A DNA stretch of 64,000 bases from Allolobophora icterica (GCA_963556255.1 OY744607.1:42499747-42563746), one strand, 5' to 3'; shown: positions 12,501 to 25,639, numbered from the stretch's first letter. The notes: generated by a model not told the origin, from the letters alone. Program-made: numbers and translations.

Positions 12501-13075
12501 TAATGTTATTAAGTAAAGGAAAGTTTCTAAGATCCACAAGGGGAGAGGTAGAGGGAGATGTAAAGGGATAGGTAGAGGGAGGGTTACTCATCGACCATTG
12601 AGCCCTCAGGGGGAAAATGCTAAGGGATCCTGGATGCGAGGACAATATCATGTCAGACAATAACAAAATTAAATTGAGTTATTAGATCAGGTCAGGTTAT
12701 GTCAGATCAGGTCAGATAAGGTCAGATTAGACTGACTGCGTCCCAACAATCGAAATTAGATTAGTTTGAACATCCATCGATGCAGATAGAAGAGACAGAG
12801 ACAAAGGCAGATACACGTAGACAGAGTTAGACGAAGACAGAAGCAAATTCAGACAGATGCAGGCGGAGACTGAGACAGAGGAAGACAGACAGAGAACGAT
12901 GAAGAGATAGAGGGAGAGACATAGAGAAAGATAGAGGGAGAGAAAGAGAGACAGACATAGATATATGGGGTGAGACTGTTAAAGCCTGAGCGAGATATCC
13001 ACCTTGTTTCGACTGTAACGTGACTCGGTCGCTATAAGAGCGTAAAAAAGCAACGGAGTCGTAAAAACAGTGCAA
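12501..13075. repeat. Mixed degenerate repeats
   Basis: agggagaggta stretches at about 12540-12590, GTCAGATCAG-like units at 12680-12735, and GACAGA/AGAGAG units at 12785-12960. No gene recognised. Confidence 0.65.
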
Positions 13076-13079
13076 CAAA

Positions 13080-13212
13080 ATGTATGTCACGTCATGTTAT
13101 ATTATGTCATGTCATGCTATGGAATATTATGTCATGTTATGTCATGTCATGTTATGTCATGTTATGTTATGTTATGCTATGTTATGTTATGTTATGTTAT
13201 GTTATGTTATGC
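13080..13212. repeat. (ATGTT/ATGTC)n pentanucleotide array
   Basis: Five-base units such as catgt and tatgt repeat for about 130 bp. Confidence 0.93.
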
Positions 13213-13871
13213 TGTTATTTATGGTAACCGATTGGATGAACGTTCACCTTGCAAAGCGCAGTGGCTGTTCTATATCCTCCATAACACATTAATGCGTGAT
13301 CATGTCCTTGACGCTTGACTGCTTATATCGCCATGTGTTGGTGAATGTAACTATCTATTGGCGTTATATAAATAAAGGGAAAAGAGCAACAAGGAAATGC
13401 GTTCCTTTAATTCCTAACGAATGTTTGTTAAATTGGATCAGTCTTCGAGTTTTCCGTTCAGAAGATAGGAGTCTCGGACAGCCGCGGCATCTGTCTTTCC
13501 TCGGAAACAAGATCATTTAACAAATGTAAGACCAGCTGTTGGACGCTGCGTAAATTTTTAACAAGTGTGGCACAATTAGGGCAGTTGTACAAAGCCTCGA
13601 CCCCAAGAACAAATGGCCGCACACAACTAATGTGTCTGTCAGGACAGCAGAAGCAGGCGCTATCCTGTGAATAATCTATTGAACATCAAAAACCAGTTTT
13701 GTCTTCTACGCAGTGGATCAAAGGCAACTATGCTGTGGACTGGGACTGTGGGTGTGCTGACCGCAAATTGGAAAAAAATCTGGTCGTCTGGGTGAAAGTT
13801 AGACAATTGCGTGAACTGTGAAACTGATTAGGCCTATTTAAAATTGTCTGGAAAGCAAAAGACAAATGTAA

Positions 13872-13872
<1 letters not shown>
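13213..13872. other. Unassigned sequence
   Basis: One ggcgttatataaata at about 13357 resembles a worn LINE tail. No gene recognised. Confidence 0.4.
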
Positions 13873-13945
<73 letters not shown>

Positions 13946-13966
13946 GTAATAATAACAATAATAATA
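13873..13966. repeat. (TAA)n microsatellite
   Basis: AAT/TAA array of about 30 units. Confidence 0.97.
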
Positions 13967-14050
13967 TGAGGACCGCTAAACTCTGGATCTTAACGCTTCT
14001 AAGACAGTTTCAAAGTTTCTGATGGTTCATTTTAAATAATAAAATTTGTT

Positions 14051-14054
<4 letters not shown>

Positions 14055-14106
<52 letters not shown>
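14055..14106. repeat. (TAA)n microsatellite, left part
   Basis: TAA array that ends exactly where the candidate solo LTR begins. Confidence 0.95.
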
Positions 14107-14108
<2 letters not shown>

Positions 14109-14538
14109 TCGCGGTCGACTCCTTCGATCGCAACGACGAACCAACGAAGGAACTATTAAAAGATCTTTAATTAAAAATAAAGTCGATTAAGTGTAGAGTA
14201 AGTCAACTCGTCTATCAAATATCACAATCGTAGACAGCACACAGGTTGGCTGGTCTCGATTGAACGTTATACGATCAATGTTTCAACGTTTACAAATCTT
14301 CGTCAAAAGGCCCTTAATGTACAGCAGGTCTATCTTATATAGAGTTCTCCCGGATTCCAGAACGTTCTGTGACGTCACTGTACTTTTCCCTGGAAAGTCC
14401 TACTGAACACGTATATCCTTGTTGCATGCACCGAATTAATGTTGACAGCTTGTTGCAGAATTTTCCGTGCGTTGTAAACAAGCTTGTTGACACGTCGGTT
14501 TTCTTCCCTTGATGCATACACCCGCGTAGACCACGACA
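14107..14538. mobile_element. Candidate solo LTR inside a TAA array (432 bp)
   Basis: Begins tgtcgcggtcgactcc and ends cgcgtagaccacgaca, so the ends are TG...CA with an imperfect terminal inversion (TGTCGYGGTC). TAA repeats lie on both sides and the five flanking bases are aataa on each side, which the array alone could also give. A TATA-like cttatatagag is at about 14335 and an aataaa at about 14177. No internal gag-pol, so a solo LTR or a TIR element remain the options. Confidence 0.5.
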
Positions 14539-14590
<52 letters not shown>

Positions 14591-14592
14591 GG
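14539..14592. repeat. (TAA)n microsatellite, right part
   Basis: Continuation of the TAA array beyond the candidate LTR. Confidence 0.95.
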
Positions 14593-14624
14593 GCCATTCC
14601 GGACACTTTATTTTCCTTATTAGT

Positions 14625-14668
14625 TAATATTCAAGTCCCTGAGGGATCCTTTATACCTCGGGGCATAA
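14625..14668 (-). repeat. Short dispersed repeat next to TAA arrays
   Basis: agtccctgagggatcc..tacctcggggca is the reverse complement of the block at about 21985-22016 (tgccccgaggtata..ggatccctcaggga). Both copies sit between AAT/ATT arrays, so the microsatellite may be the tail of this family. Confidence 0.6.
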
Positions 14669-14687
14669 AAAATAATAATAATAATAA

Positions 14688-14754
<67 letters not shown>
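14669..14754. repeat. (AAT)n microsatellite at a LINE tail
   Basis: AAT array that forms the 3' simple-repeat tail of the minus-strand LINE remnant just downstream. Confidence 0.93.
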
Positions 14755-14755
<1 letters not shown>

Positions 14756-15095
14756 CGGACAATTTCTATAGCGCCGTAACGCGACCATGCCGCTACAAGG
14801 GCGCTGTACAGACACAACCTACAGCCTAGCATAACATCCGGTCCTATTCATCAGAAGGATAAGCCTTGGAGAAGAGATGACGCTTGAGCCGGGACTTGAA
14901 TGCCTCGACTGATGGCACAGAACGGACCTCGGGTGGAAGGCCGTTCCAGCAACGCGGTCCAGCGACGGAGAAGGCCTGGTCCCCAAACTTTGTCTTCGTC
15001 CGAGAAACAAACAGGTCTCCTCGCACAGTCCCTCTCAGACGAAGACCCGCAGCACACGATGATGTCATTCCACAAAAGAATGGATGGACGACAAA
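14755..15095 (-). pseudogene. LINE ORF2 C-terminus, copy 1
   Basis: The minus-strand frame ending at 14844 has the extreme C-terminal motif of CR1/L2-type LINE ORF2 proteins: LFVSRTKTKFGDQAFSVAG, then PRCWNGLPPEVRS and FKSRLKRHLFSK, then a stop. The minus-strand 3' untranslated region (14755-14843) ends in ggcgctatagaaattgtcc and then an ATT array. No reverse transcriptase or endonuclease domain remains, so this is a 5'-truncated dead copy. The family placement is by motif recall, not by a search. Confidence 0.85.
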
Positions 15096-15605
15096 CAGTT
15101 TTTTTTTATCTATCCAGGTTTCATCCATCCTACGAACTCACTAGAACTCTACTTCTAAACACCATCCATCTTAGACGTCTGACTGTCTCCGTGCCTGACC
15201 CCTGGATTGACCTTGAACCGATTCTCACCTTACCTGCCAATCGATTACGTTTTGACTGAGCTCGTGTGAATAGTATGGTCCCTGCGATTTGCTTCTGGGG
15301 CTCTATAAAGACCTTGCGATTTGTGAAGGATCTCACCCGTTCAACTCATTGCAAAATGAGCAGAGTCGAGGCCATGCGGTGGATATATAAAAACAAAATG
15401 ACAAATAGAATACTCCTCTATCGTATCTCTCGGCAAACACGGCCGTTTAAGGCCACTGGAATCCGCTTTCGAACCGAGCGACTCCAATAACAGCGCGTTG
15501 ATTGCATTCTAGGTTTGTCAGAAAATGAATGCATGTATCATCGACGTTGCTGGGGAAGGAAACACGTTTAGCTATTGGCAAAAATGACGGTGAAGATGGC
15601 AATAA
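15096..15605. other. Unassigned sequence
   Basis: No confident feature. It could include diverged LINE sequence between the two ORF2 remnants. Confidence 0.35.
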
Positions 15606-15655
15606 TCTAATAGTAGTAGTAGTAGTAATTGTAATTGTAATTGTAATTGTAACCG
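15606..15655 (-). repeat. (TAG)n and (GTAATT)n tail
   Basis: TAG and GTAATT repeats that form the simple-repeat tail of the next minus-strand LINE remnant. Confidence 0.85.
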
Positions 15656-16385
<730 letters not shown>

Positions 16386-16690
16386 AAGCCACGGGTCTGA
16401 ATCATAGGCTCCTATTATATTCCACAGGTGTATGAGCCTGAGCACATGAAATGATTTCATTTACCTTCTGTAATGCGGATCTAACTGAACGGTTGGCTTA
16501 AAATTAGATACGAGCAATTGAGTTGTTCGGGCCTCCAGTCAGAGAATAATTGGCAATGATCGGATTACTCGCTTCGTCTGTCGATAGAGTGTGGACCATA
16601 GCGCAGGCTCCGTTCTGGCTTTAAGAGGTCTATAAATTGCATGCGATGAGAAATTTCTAAGATTGGTGCTATCTAGGCTATCTATCTTTT
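16386..16690. other. Unassigned sequence
   Basis: Nothing recognised. Confidence 0.4.
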
Positions 16691-16694
16691 TTTT

Positions 16695-16914
16695 ATTCCG
16701 GGTATTTCTATAGCGCCTCTCGAAATAAACTGCTACTCAGAGGCGCTCCCGACTACAGCATTTGATACTGTGCCGGAATTTTCACGCCGAAGCGCCACGA
16801 GTAATTGCGAGTGAAGGACTTGCCCAAGGTCCGTACGCAGCGGCTAGAGTGGGATTCGAACCTGCAACCCTCCGGTCAGAAGGCGCCGAACTTACCACTG
16901 AGCCACCACGCCCA
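16695..16914 (-). mobile_element. tRNA-headed SINE with LINE tail (SINE-L), copy 1
   Basis: The minus strand starts gggcgtggtggctcagtggt with an A box (tggctcagtgg) and has a B box ggttcgaatccc about 35 bp on. Its 3' end, gtcgggagcgcctctgagta then gaggcgctatagaaatac, is the 3' tail of the LINE at 44880-45335. This is the classic build of a SINE that borrows LINE machinery. The second copy is at 40395-40614. Confidence 0.88.
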
Positions 16915-17158
16915 CTAGTAGTATTAGTAGGCCTATCGTTCACTTGATTACCTCATCATCTTCGTCTCATTCCCAACTTACATTTATTTAAGCAGCACTT
17001 GCGCTTACGGTTAATTGGTCCAAAAGAAGTAGAAAGGGTTCAACGTCTTTATTTTCTTAGTTAAGGTATAAGACTTGTCTTACCAACATTGCCTGTTACG
17101 TACTTGTTAGGTCCAGGATGTTGTGAACGTATTTGATATGTCACAATCATCGGCCGCC
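16915..17158. other. Unassigned sequence
   Basis: Begins with a short TAG run and contains nothing else recognised. Confidence 0.4.
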
Positions 17159-17345
17159 AAGCATCATATTAAGTACATAGATGGCCCCAATTAGCGGGAC
17201 TTCGGTCCCCTTAAGGTTTCCTTTTGTGTCCACTAGAAAATTATCCTATTCCTCGTAACATTGTTACTATGTTTACTATGTAACGGTGTTACTATACTTT
17301 TGCTTATGCTGTTTACTTTGGACCAATAAAATTTATGGTTATAGT
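17159..17345 (+). mobile_element. Possible non-LTR 3' UTR
   Basis: acatagatggccccaattag..cgggacttcggtccccttaa, then a polyadenylation-type caataaaat at about 17323. It is similar in layout to 43610-43823. Weak, since no coding motif is present. Confidence 0.35.
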
Positions 17346-17564
17346 TATTTATCTAAAGCATTTTTTAAACGCGCAAAGTCTGTATATCTGAATATTACGC
17401 GCGGATACACGTTCGCTATGTAGCCTACATGATTGATTGCTTTACCTTAACACACTGATCGATTTCAAATTGGTCTCTGCCTTGATATAGGTCTATTCAC
17501 TATCACAGTCCGTGTAGGCTACATTTGCTAGGCAGACACACTCAACTTGCGAGTTGCGACACTG

Positions 17565-17881
17565 CCGTACTTTGTTGGTTAAGTCGCGGACCACCACTAA
17601 AAATTGTGCCACAAACAAATTAATACAAAAGAAATTTTTGCCATAAATATCGTAGGCCCCTATTATTAGTTTAATGGTGCCATCTAAATGGCATCATATT
17701 TAAACTAATAATACACGATTCTAGCGATTGAAAGTTTTAAAAAAATAAAAAAAATTGACAAAATTTGTCTGTTTCCATGCTTTTAATTATAAAAAATATA
17801 AATTGTAGGCCTTGCTCGCGGACCACCAGGCAGATGGCCGCGGACCACCAGTGGTCCGCGGACCACAGGTTGAGAACCGCT
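17565..17881. mobile_element. hAT-like non-autonomous element, worn left end
   Basis: The right end, ggttgagaaccgctg, read on the other strand is cagcggttctcaacc, the well-known hAT terminus, followed by palindromic gtggtccgcggaccac. On the left, ggttaagtcgcggaccacca is a diverged counterpart of the subterminal box. No transposase. No clear target duplication was found because the left terminus is eroded. Confidence 0.65.
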
Positions 17882-18729
17882 GTATTATAGTGTATAATTA
17901 AATTTGACTTGTTGTACCGTACTTGTTAACGATCTACTAAAATAAAATGATTGGCAATGAAAGACAATTTGACTTGTGTCATGGGGCCCGTACAGTATAC
18001 TCTGCACGGGGCCCGAAATATCCTAAGGCCGGCAATCTACAGGGAAACTCATATTTCCGTCGAATTCCCATTTTCATCAATCTTCGTCTCTTTCCGTCTC
18101 TGGTGTTTCACTAACCGTATCTTAAACTTTCAACTATATGTCTGAACAACCCTCTGACCTGACGCAGGATTCGCGAATGGGGCGCTGGTGACCAGAGAAT
18201 AGCTTTAAATGGGACTTAAGAAATTTTGATTGAAGAATGATGATTGCGAGTCTGTGGCACAGAATACACAGCCTTGTTTTATGCACGATGAAAGTCCTGC
18301 GGGCGTTTAAGATTTCTACACGCAGGGCACCAGCTTATTCACGAGCGCTGCTTATTGCTTCTTTACATTATTTCTTTATATTACGTTACTGTTTCTTTAC
18401 GTCTATTCTTTACATTACATTACTTTAAGTTACTGCTTCTTTACATTACCAGGAGCGTACTTGAAGAGCGCATAGGACCAGTACAAAGTGTTTCAAGTGG
18501 ATGAAGATGTTAAGAGTAGCTAACTACTGTTTAGTGTAAGTGTTGCTTTGTGCGATGTAAAGTAACGAACTGTGTCACCTTTGCCTTCGGGTTACGTAGC
18601 TCAACAGTGAATAATCAGTCACTTGCGACGTTCTAGGATTTGCAGACCTCGAGGTGAAGGCAAGAACACAAGAACAGCGCACTAGCAATCTATCACTACG
18701 CCACAAAATCACGGCGAATGAAATTGACA
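17882..18729. other. Mostly unassigned; fragment of the ATTACG-tailed repeat
   Basis: gggcaccagcttattcacga at about 18325-18344 matches the core of the repeat at 8495, 42455 and 54690 on the minus strand. CTTTACATTA-type short repeats follow at 18360-18450. No gene. Confidence 0.5.
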
Positions 18730-19085
18730 TTCCATACGTTCCCCTTCCCTGCCGCTGTTGCCTCCTGCTCCTCTATTTCCTCTTCCTCCGTCTTCCCCTT
18801 CTTCCTTCTGCTCTTTCTTATCCTGCTCTTGTTTTTGGACTACTCCTCCTTTTCATCCTCGTACTTTTACTCCTCTTTTCTTCTCCTCTTCAATTTCTTC
18901 CTCCTCCCTCCTTTTCTCTTTTTTCTGCCTTCCTCCTTTACCTTCTCCTCTTGTTCTTACCTTTCCCTCCTCTCCTCCTCCTTGTTTTCCTCCTCCTGCC
19001 ATTCCTCCTCTTTTACCTCCTCTTTCTTCTCCTTCTTCCCCGTCTTCGTCTCCTCAAAATCCTCCCAATCTTTCTCTTCACGAGG
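18730..19085. repeat. TCC/TTC polypyrimidine tract
   Basis: Top strand about 90% pyrimidine. The three overlapping Leu/Pro/Ser-rich ORFs are compositional. Confidence 0.8.
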
Positions 19086-19159
19086 TTGACGTGAATAGTA
19101 AGTAAGATATAAATATTCTTCTTCCACATAACGTTTCTGCCTGTAAGTAGCTGCATGCC

Positions 19160-19545
19160 GATTTTCTTGTCTGTCTGGCTATCTGTGCGTCTCTCTCTTT
19201 CTTTCAGTCAGTCTATCCGTCTGTTTATATGGTAATCTTTCAGTCTATCAATCTGCATCCCTGTACCTGTGTCGGTGTCTCTATGTTTGATTGCCTGTTT
19301 GCACATCTATCTCTTTTTGTCTGGCTACACCTTGTCTTTCTGTAAGTCTTTAAGTCTATGTGCTTTCATATTTCTGTCTCTCTCAGTCAATGAATCTGTC
19401 TGAATACGTGTCTCTCTGTCGATCAATTAATTCGTTGCTCTAACTTAATTGTGTGCCTTTCTGTGTTTGTCTGTCTGCGCCTGTCTGTGTGTCTGTCTGT
19501 ATGTATTTGTGTATGTCAGTCAATTAATCTGTTTGTCTGGCGTAG
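19160..19545. repeat. Degenerate TCTGTC repeats
   Basis: Scattered gtctgtctgt and tctctctg units with heavy decay. Confidence 0.65.
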
Positions 19546-19694
19546 CAGGACGTGACGCGTTTGTGACTTTCTCAATTAATTTCCCCGATTCAATTATTCA
19601 AAGGAAGACGCGAAAGGCTTTCGCAGCAAAACGAGTTTCTAGGAAAACACCTTAAAGTTGGATAATCTACGATTTACACAGTCGTCTTACTATC

Positions 19695-19985
19695 GTAGTA
19701 TGGTGCGCGATAGTGTAGTGGTTAGCGTACTTCTACTGTCAATCGAGAGGTCAGGGATTCTAATACCCGCCAGGGCAGAAATTTGGTTCGAGATTTCTGC
19801 TCCACCTGCCAACTCAGCTCTAGCGAGTACACTGACTGTCAGTGGGAAGATGAGACGGAGAGGGAGAGGACTGGCCATCCGCCCTCATATGCCGAGGCAA
19901 AGAAAATGATGTCGCTAACGCGTCTTAATCATGGCTGCCTATCAGGCTAGCTCAAGGAACTGCTCTGCTCTTTTGTCGTGGTATA
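19695..19985 (+). mobile_element. tRNA-derived SINE-A, copy 1
   Basis: A-box-like gatagtgtagtggttagcg and a weak B box (gggattctaatacccg) about 35 bp on, then a body with gagtacactgactgtcagtg, ccgccctcatatgccgagg and atggctgcc. Two more good copies are at 53457 and 55017 and a worn one at 232. Confidence 0.8.
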
Positions 19986-20149
19986 ATGTACAAATAATAA
20001 AGAAATGACGATAGCAACGTTTCATTGAGAATTCCTTGTTTCTTTCATAAAAAGCGATTCTCTTAGGAGACACATAACAGTCGGATAATCTACGATTTAC
20101 ATAGGAGTCTTAATCGTGGTGGATGAGATCCGCCTGAAAAACAAATGGC
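19986..20149. repeat. Partial duplicate of 19632-19690
   Basis: ggataatctacgatttaca occurs at about 19659 and about 20085 in similar surroundings, so the SINE-A copy sits between two diverged copies of one sequence. Confidence 0.5.
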
Positions 20150-20950
20150 TGGTGACGATCAGGAAGCATTCAAGCAAAATATCTGGTGACGATAATAAAA
20201 CATTTAATTGAAAGTCTCGTCCAAGCAAAATAGCTGGTGACGATAATAAAACATTTAATTAAAAAGTCTCGTCCAAGCAAAATAGCTGGTTACGATAATG
20301 AAACATTTTTAAAAGTCTCGTCCAAGCAAAATAGCTGGTGATAACAATAGAACATTTCAATAGAAACTTCTCGTCCAAGCAAAATAGCTGGTGACGATAA
20401 TAAAACATTTCAATAGAAACTTCTCGTCCCGAGTCGTCCGAGCAAAATAGCTGGTGACGGTAATAAAACATTTCAATAGAAACTTCCCGTCCAAGCAAAA
20501 TAGCTGGTGATGATTATAAAATATTTCAGTAGAAACGTCTAGTCCACTCAAAATAGCTGGTGATGATAATAAAACATTTCAATAGAAACTTCTCGTCCGA
20601 GCAAAATAGCTGGTGACGGTAATAAAACATTTCAATAGAAACTGCTCGTCCAAGCAAAATAGCTGGTGATGATTATAAAATATTTCAGTAGAAACGTCTA
20701 GTCCACTTAAAATAGCTGGTGATGATAATAAAGATTTCAATAGAAACTTCTCGTCCACGTGAAATAGCTGGTGATGATAATAAAACATTTCAATAGAAAC
20801 GTCTAGTCCACGCAAAATAGCTGGTGAAGATAGTAAAGCATTTTAGAAAACGCCTCGTCCAAAAAAGGTGGTGACGATAATAAAACATTTCAACAGAAAC
20901 GTCTCGTCCAAAAAAAGTTGGAGACGAAGATAAAGCACTTCATTAAAGCG
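20150..20950. repeat. ~58-60 bp minisatellite, about 13-14 units
   Basis: Each unit contains a ctcgtccaagcaaaatagct block, a tggtgacgataataaaacat block and tttcaatagaaac. Units differ by small deletions and substitutions; outer units are most diverged. Minus-strand ORFs with repeated Met-Phe-Tyr-His-Gln-Leu-Phe are array readings. Confidence 0.95.
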
Positions 20951-21625
20951 CCTCTTCCAATCAATCTTCCACACATTTAACGGACCGATGTCACGGTTGA
21001 TTTCGTTACGTTCACGCTCTCTATGAATAATGCAACGATTGTGAGTTCGATGCTTCTTAGCGGACTCCGGAGAACGACCTTTTCGCGGAAACCAAACAGT
21101 TTTTCTTCTTCAGCATTTTGATTTACATTGCATAGCATTGGTTTGTAAATCAGCTTCGTTCAGAGACGAGAAGTAGCCGTACTGAATACTGAACTGACTA
21201 TGAATACACGGTATGACGCTACGAAGCTAAATTGATTGAGTGATCGTCGGCTGGCAAGTGGGAGTCTTCCGACCGTCATAACTTTGCCCTTTTTGACCAC
21301 GCTTATTATGCAATCCCCGTGCTTAAACACGCCATTTCTCGTCTCTGAGTCTCAATGCAGTGCTTGTTCATCCGAAGCCTACTGAATTGATGGGGTGAGA
21401 GCCCATATTTGCAAGCTTAAGACTCGCTGTCACTTGCTTTTACTTGTAGAAGGCAATCCTGAGCTGAATGATAGATTTATTGGTCGTCGAGTCAAATGGG
21501 AAACGTGGAGATGGATGTGGTATGCTCTGTTTTATACGCTTAATGTTAATATAAAGGTACACTTTTTTCTATTACATCCTTGTGGCCTCGATCCTACTTA
21601 TTTTTCAATGAATTGGAATGGGATA
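20951..21625. other. Unassigned sequence
   Basis: No gene or known repeat recognised. Confidence 0.4.
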
Positions 21626-21626
21626 T

Positions 21627-21984
<358 letters not shown>

Positions 21985-22016
21985 TGCCCCGAGGTATACA
22001 GGATCCCTCAGGGACT
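21985..22016 (+). repeat. Short dispersed repeat between ATT arrays
   Basis: tgccccgaggtatacaggat then ccctcaggga, the same family as 14625-14668. Confidence 0.6.
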
Positions 22017-22153
<137 letters not shown>

Positions 22154-22330
22154 TCAGGAATTTTGGCCAAGTGGGAGTCGACAAAAGTCGACCAAGTCGA
22201 TCGTTAATTTGCCAAGTTGATCGAGTCTACGAGAGGTCGACTAGTCGACAAAGTTGATCGAGACGATCGTTGGCCGAGCCATGTCGATCGTGGCACTCGA
22301 TTCAGTCGACCACGTGGTATAGTCGGGGAA
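22154..22330. other. GTCGA-dense tract
   Basis: About ten GTCGA/TCGAC motifs (gtcgacaaaagtcgaccaag, ggtcgactagtcgacaaag, gacgatcg) lie within 150 bp. It is not a regular tandem array. Confidence 0.6.
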
Positions 22331-23555
22331 GACTGTTCCCTGCAGTTATGTGTGACACGTTGAGTGCGACGGTCGGCAACGAAAGCAGGTTCTCTGTCAG
22401 TTTGGATGGCAATCCATTCTGTTGTAAATATTTGCAGCTGAAGAAGCAATCGTCTCATGACGTCTGACCTTTGAACTTCTTATGCTTTGACTTTGCCTTT
22501 TTCAGCAAACATCTGCCACACAATAGGCACAGTTTGGAGAGTGAAGAGGAGACGTTGACGAATGCAAAGAGATAGGACAGTATGGCAGGGTGCTACGCAG
22601 CTTTATCGAACCTTTGCGACCCGCTTTAATCATCGCCCAGATAGCGAGCGGATTGTCTGTTTTTATTCCTCAACGTTTTACGACATTTTGTTATTCATCC
22701 CTCAAACACTAGATGATCTCTTTCTCCTCCTTGTTTTCTGTCGATCCTTTTTTATTTTTTACTCAGACATTTAAAGGCCTTTCCGCTTAGTAGCAAAAAT
22801 TTGTACGACCTATTTTATTCATCACGCACATACTACATGGCCTTATTCTCTTCCTCGATTGTTTCAACAGGTTTTAATTCGTCACTGAAATTTTATGCCA
22901 TTTTAGCTTCCAATGTCTTATTCCTACAGCCAGCGTTTAGATCTTTAGGGTAAAAGTGCCTCCATATTTTCTAACGGAGGCAATGTCCCCCCACCCACCC
23001 ACCCCGTGTGCGGCATGCAATCGCCTCTTTAGACCTTTATATCAATGTTAATTTGTCCGCAGAAGAAGCTGTGATTGTGTTGGTAGGGATGAGATTTTGG
23101 TCCGTGCAAAGGCGTGAAGAGACCTCTTCTAACCAGACCCATAAAGAAAATTACGGCGCTTCTTTCTGTGTGCATGGGACAAATTGGTTCCATCTTGACT
23201 GGAATTCGGGTCTATTGAAACGTCAAGAGGTCTCTGGAACTCCGCTGGCTTTACGGGGCTTTGTACACAGGTTGACACACCATATCGATTTGTCCGTTAC
23301 TGTGAGAGAAACCAGAAAACGAAGAACGTATACAGAGAATTACAGACAACAAGATTGACACGTATTTTCTGCAGACTATTACGCGTCATTTCAAAGGCCT
23401 TTGAAGCCGTAAAACTCAGTTTCAGATGCTTCTAATGTCTTAGATGGCAGCTTTGCATATTGCATGTTGATTCGACTTCAGGTCTGTAGAACAAGCTGCA
23501 TGTATTTATGCCACCTTCCATGGCATTAAATACTTCATCATATGTACTGCGTTAT
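22331..23555. other. Unassigned sequence
   Basis: Contains the 116-residue ORF 23008-23358, with no recognised domain. Nothing else. Confidence 0.4.
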
Positions 23556-23705
23556 ATTGAATTGTACTGTACAATACTATATTGTAGTACCATTGTTGTA
23601 CCATACTATATTGTAGTACCATTGTAGTACCATTGTAGTACCATTGTAGTACCATACTATATTGTAGTACCATTGTAGTACCATACTATATTGTAGCACT
23701 ATACA
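23556..23705. repeat. TTGTAGTACCA tandem repeat
   Basis: Units of about 11-27 bp built from ttgtagtaccat and actatattgtagtacca. Confidence 0.88.
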
Positions 23706-24360
23706 GCATTTCCGCATCTCGTGAAGCTCTTCATAACCGTTTTATTAATCAGATGGGAACTGACTTATTCAGTAAATTAAAAGCTGAACCTGTGCACAGT
23801 GAGCAAGCTATGAACTCAAGCGTAGGCCGTAACTCAATCGGGACAAACAGGAGTGTTTACGACGGTTTCTTAGGCTGGTTTACTCTGAGCTGAAATGGCA
23901 GGCTCTGTGCTTTAGATGGGGGCTCATATATTAGGCTTGTTTGGAATTGAAAATAACGAGCCTTGATTTATATTTGTTGACACCAACGCTAACAATTTTC
24001 TTAGATTTAGCACGCTATTCGACGGCTAAATCGGCGAACAGGCAAATCCAGCTGTATTACAGACCCGGATACTTTGCGGCCAGCTGTTTCTAGGACCAGA
24101 GACTAGACCCCATTCGTTGCAGAGTTGTAATTGGACAGGGGCCCTCAGCTCAATTACTTTCTATTTCGCTAGATCCCGTCAAGTTAGCCCTTGGTCCACT
24201 TGCAAGATAAACGTCTGGCCTGTTTTAACAATTAACCTCTAATGCTTCTCGTATCGTCAACAAAATAATAAAGACGCAGTGAACAAAATAATAGCAAGTG
24301 GCACTAGACACTATTGTGGCTCAAGTGACCTTACGGCTCCAATGAACACCACTACGCGCA
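23706..24360. other. Unassigned sequence
   Basis: Nothing recognised. Confidence 0.4.
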
Positions 24361-24600
24361 ACATCCTTGCATGCATATATACTTACATGCATACATTTTT
24401 ACATATATAAGTACCTGCACAACTAAATACACGCAACATGCATGCGAACACACATACATATATATATATACATACTTACATGCATAAATATTTACACGCA
24501 TAAACACATGCACGCATACATAATACTTACCTACTTCTTTATAGCCTATAAATACTTACACGCATGCACACATACACAAAAACATACCTGCATACATACA

Positions 24601-24631
<31 letters not shown>

Positions 24632-24995
24632 TTACATGCAGCATACATACATAGATACATACTTACATACATGTACACAATACATACATACATGCATACA
24701 TACACACATACATACATGCATACATACATACATACATACATACATACATACATACATACACACATACATACACACATACATACACACATACATACATGCA
24801 TACATACATACATACATGTCATACATACATACATACATACACACACATATACATACATGCATACATACATACATACATACATACATACATACATACATAC
24901 ATACATACACACATACGTAGTTACATACATAGATACATACCATACATACACAAATAGATACATACCATACACACACATAGAGATACATACATTCA
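24361..24995. repeat. (ACAT)n array
   Basis: ACAT tetranucleotides, degenerate to about 24590, purer afterwards, with CACA and ATGC variants. The His-Thr-Tyr-Ile ORFs are repeat readings. Confidence 0.95.
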
Positions 24996-25635
24996 TGCAT
25001 GTATATAAACGAAATACTTACGACCTACTGTAGATCTTCATTGTCATTCTATATGCAATAATTCATTCCATCAGCAGATTCAGCATTCACGTGAGTAAGT
25101 AACGACGTAAAAGTTTCAAATGCAACAAAGCAGACGGACATCCATCATGCAGGAAAACATTAGTAACTTTGGTGATCAGGGTAAAAATATACGAAACAAA
25201 TGTGTCGCGAGTAATCTCCCTTTTTGCATTATCGCGAATGAGTTGAGCATAATTTGAGCGGAGTATTCGATTTCTAGGAAGAAACCTTTCTCTAACTAAC
25301 TATATACACGACTCTCACATTGCACACTAGGGTGCGTCTTTCGTTTCAACAGACAGACCCCCTTGTGCCACTGCTTTCAATCGGAAATGCATTTTATCGA
25401 TCCTATTTAGATGTTCCCTTTCATCCAGCCGAGTTTTTTTCTATAGGCCTTGAAAACAGTCCCCGTTCTGAAGACCTTTTCCTTTACGGGCTTTCGTGCA
25501 ATCTACACCTCTGCTCCTATAAATAGTGGAACCGACAACTGATATATCTTCCAAGCTCAAGTTCTGTCTTTCTTAAAGAAATGCCTCAAAACAAAGTTTA
25601 TCTCACTGGCTTTCTATCATCTGGGTAGCTAACTT
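24996..25635. other. Unassigned sequence
   Basis: Nothing recognised. Confidence 0.4.
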
Positions 25636-25639
25636 CAGT

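Noticed and set aside
20150..20950. Regular repeats resembling a CRISPR array
   Set aside because: The whole 60-bp unit is conserved, with no unique spacers of constant size, and the DNA is clearly eukaryotic. It is a minisatellite.
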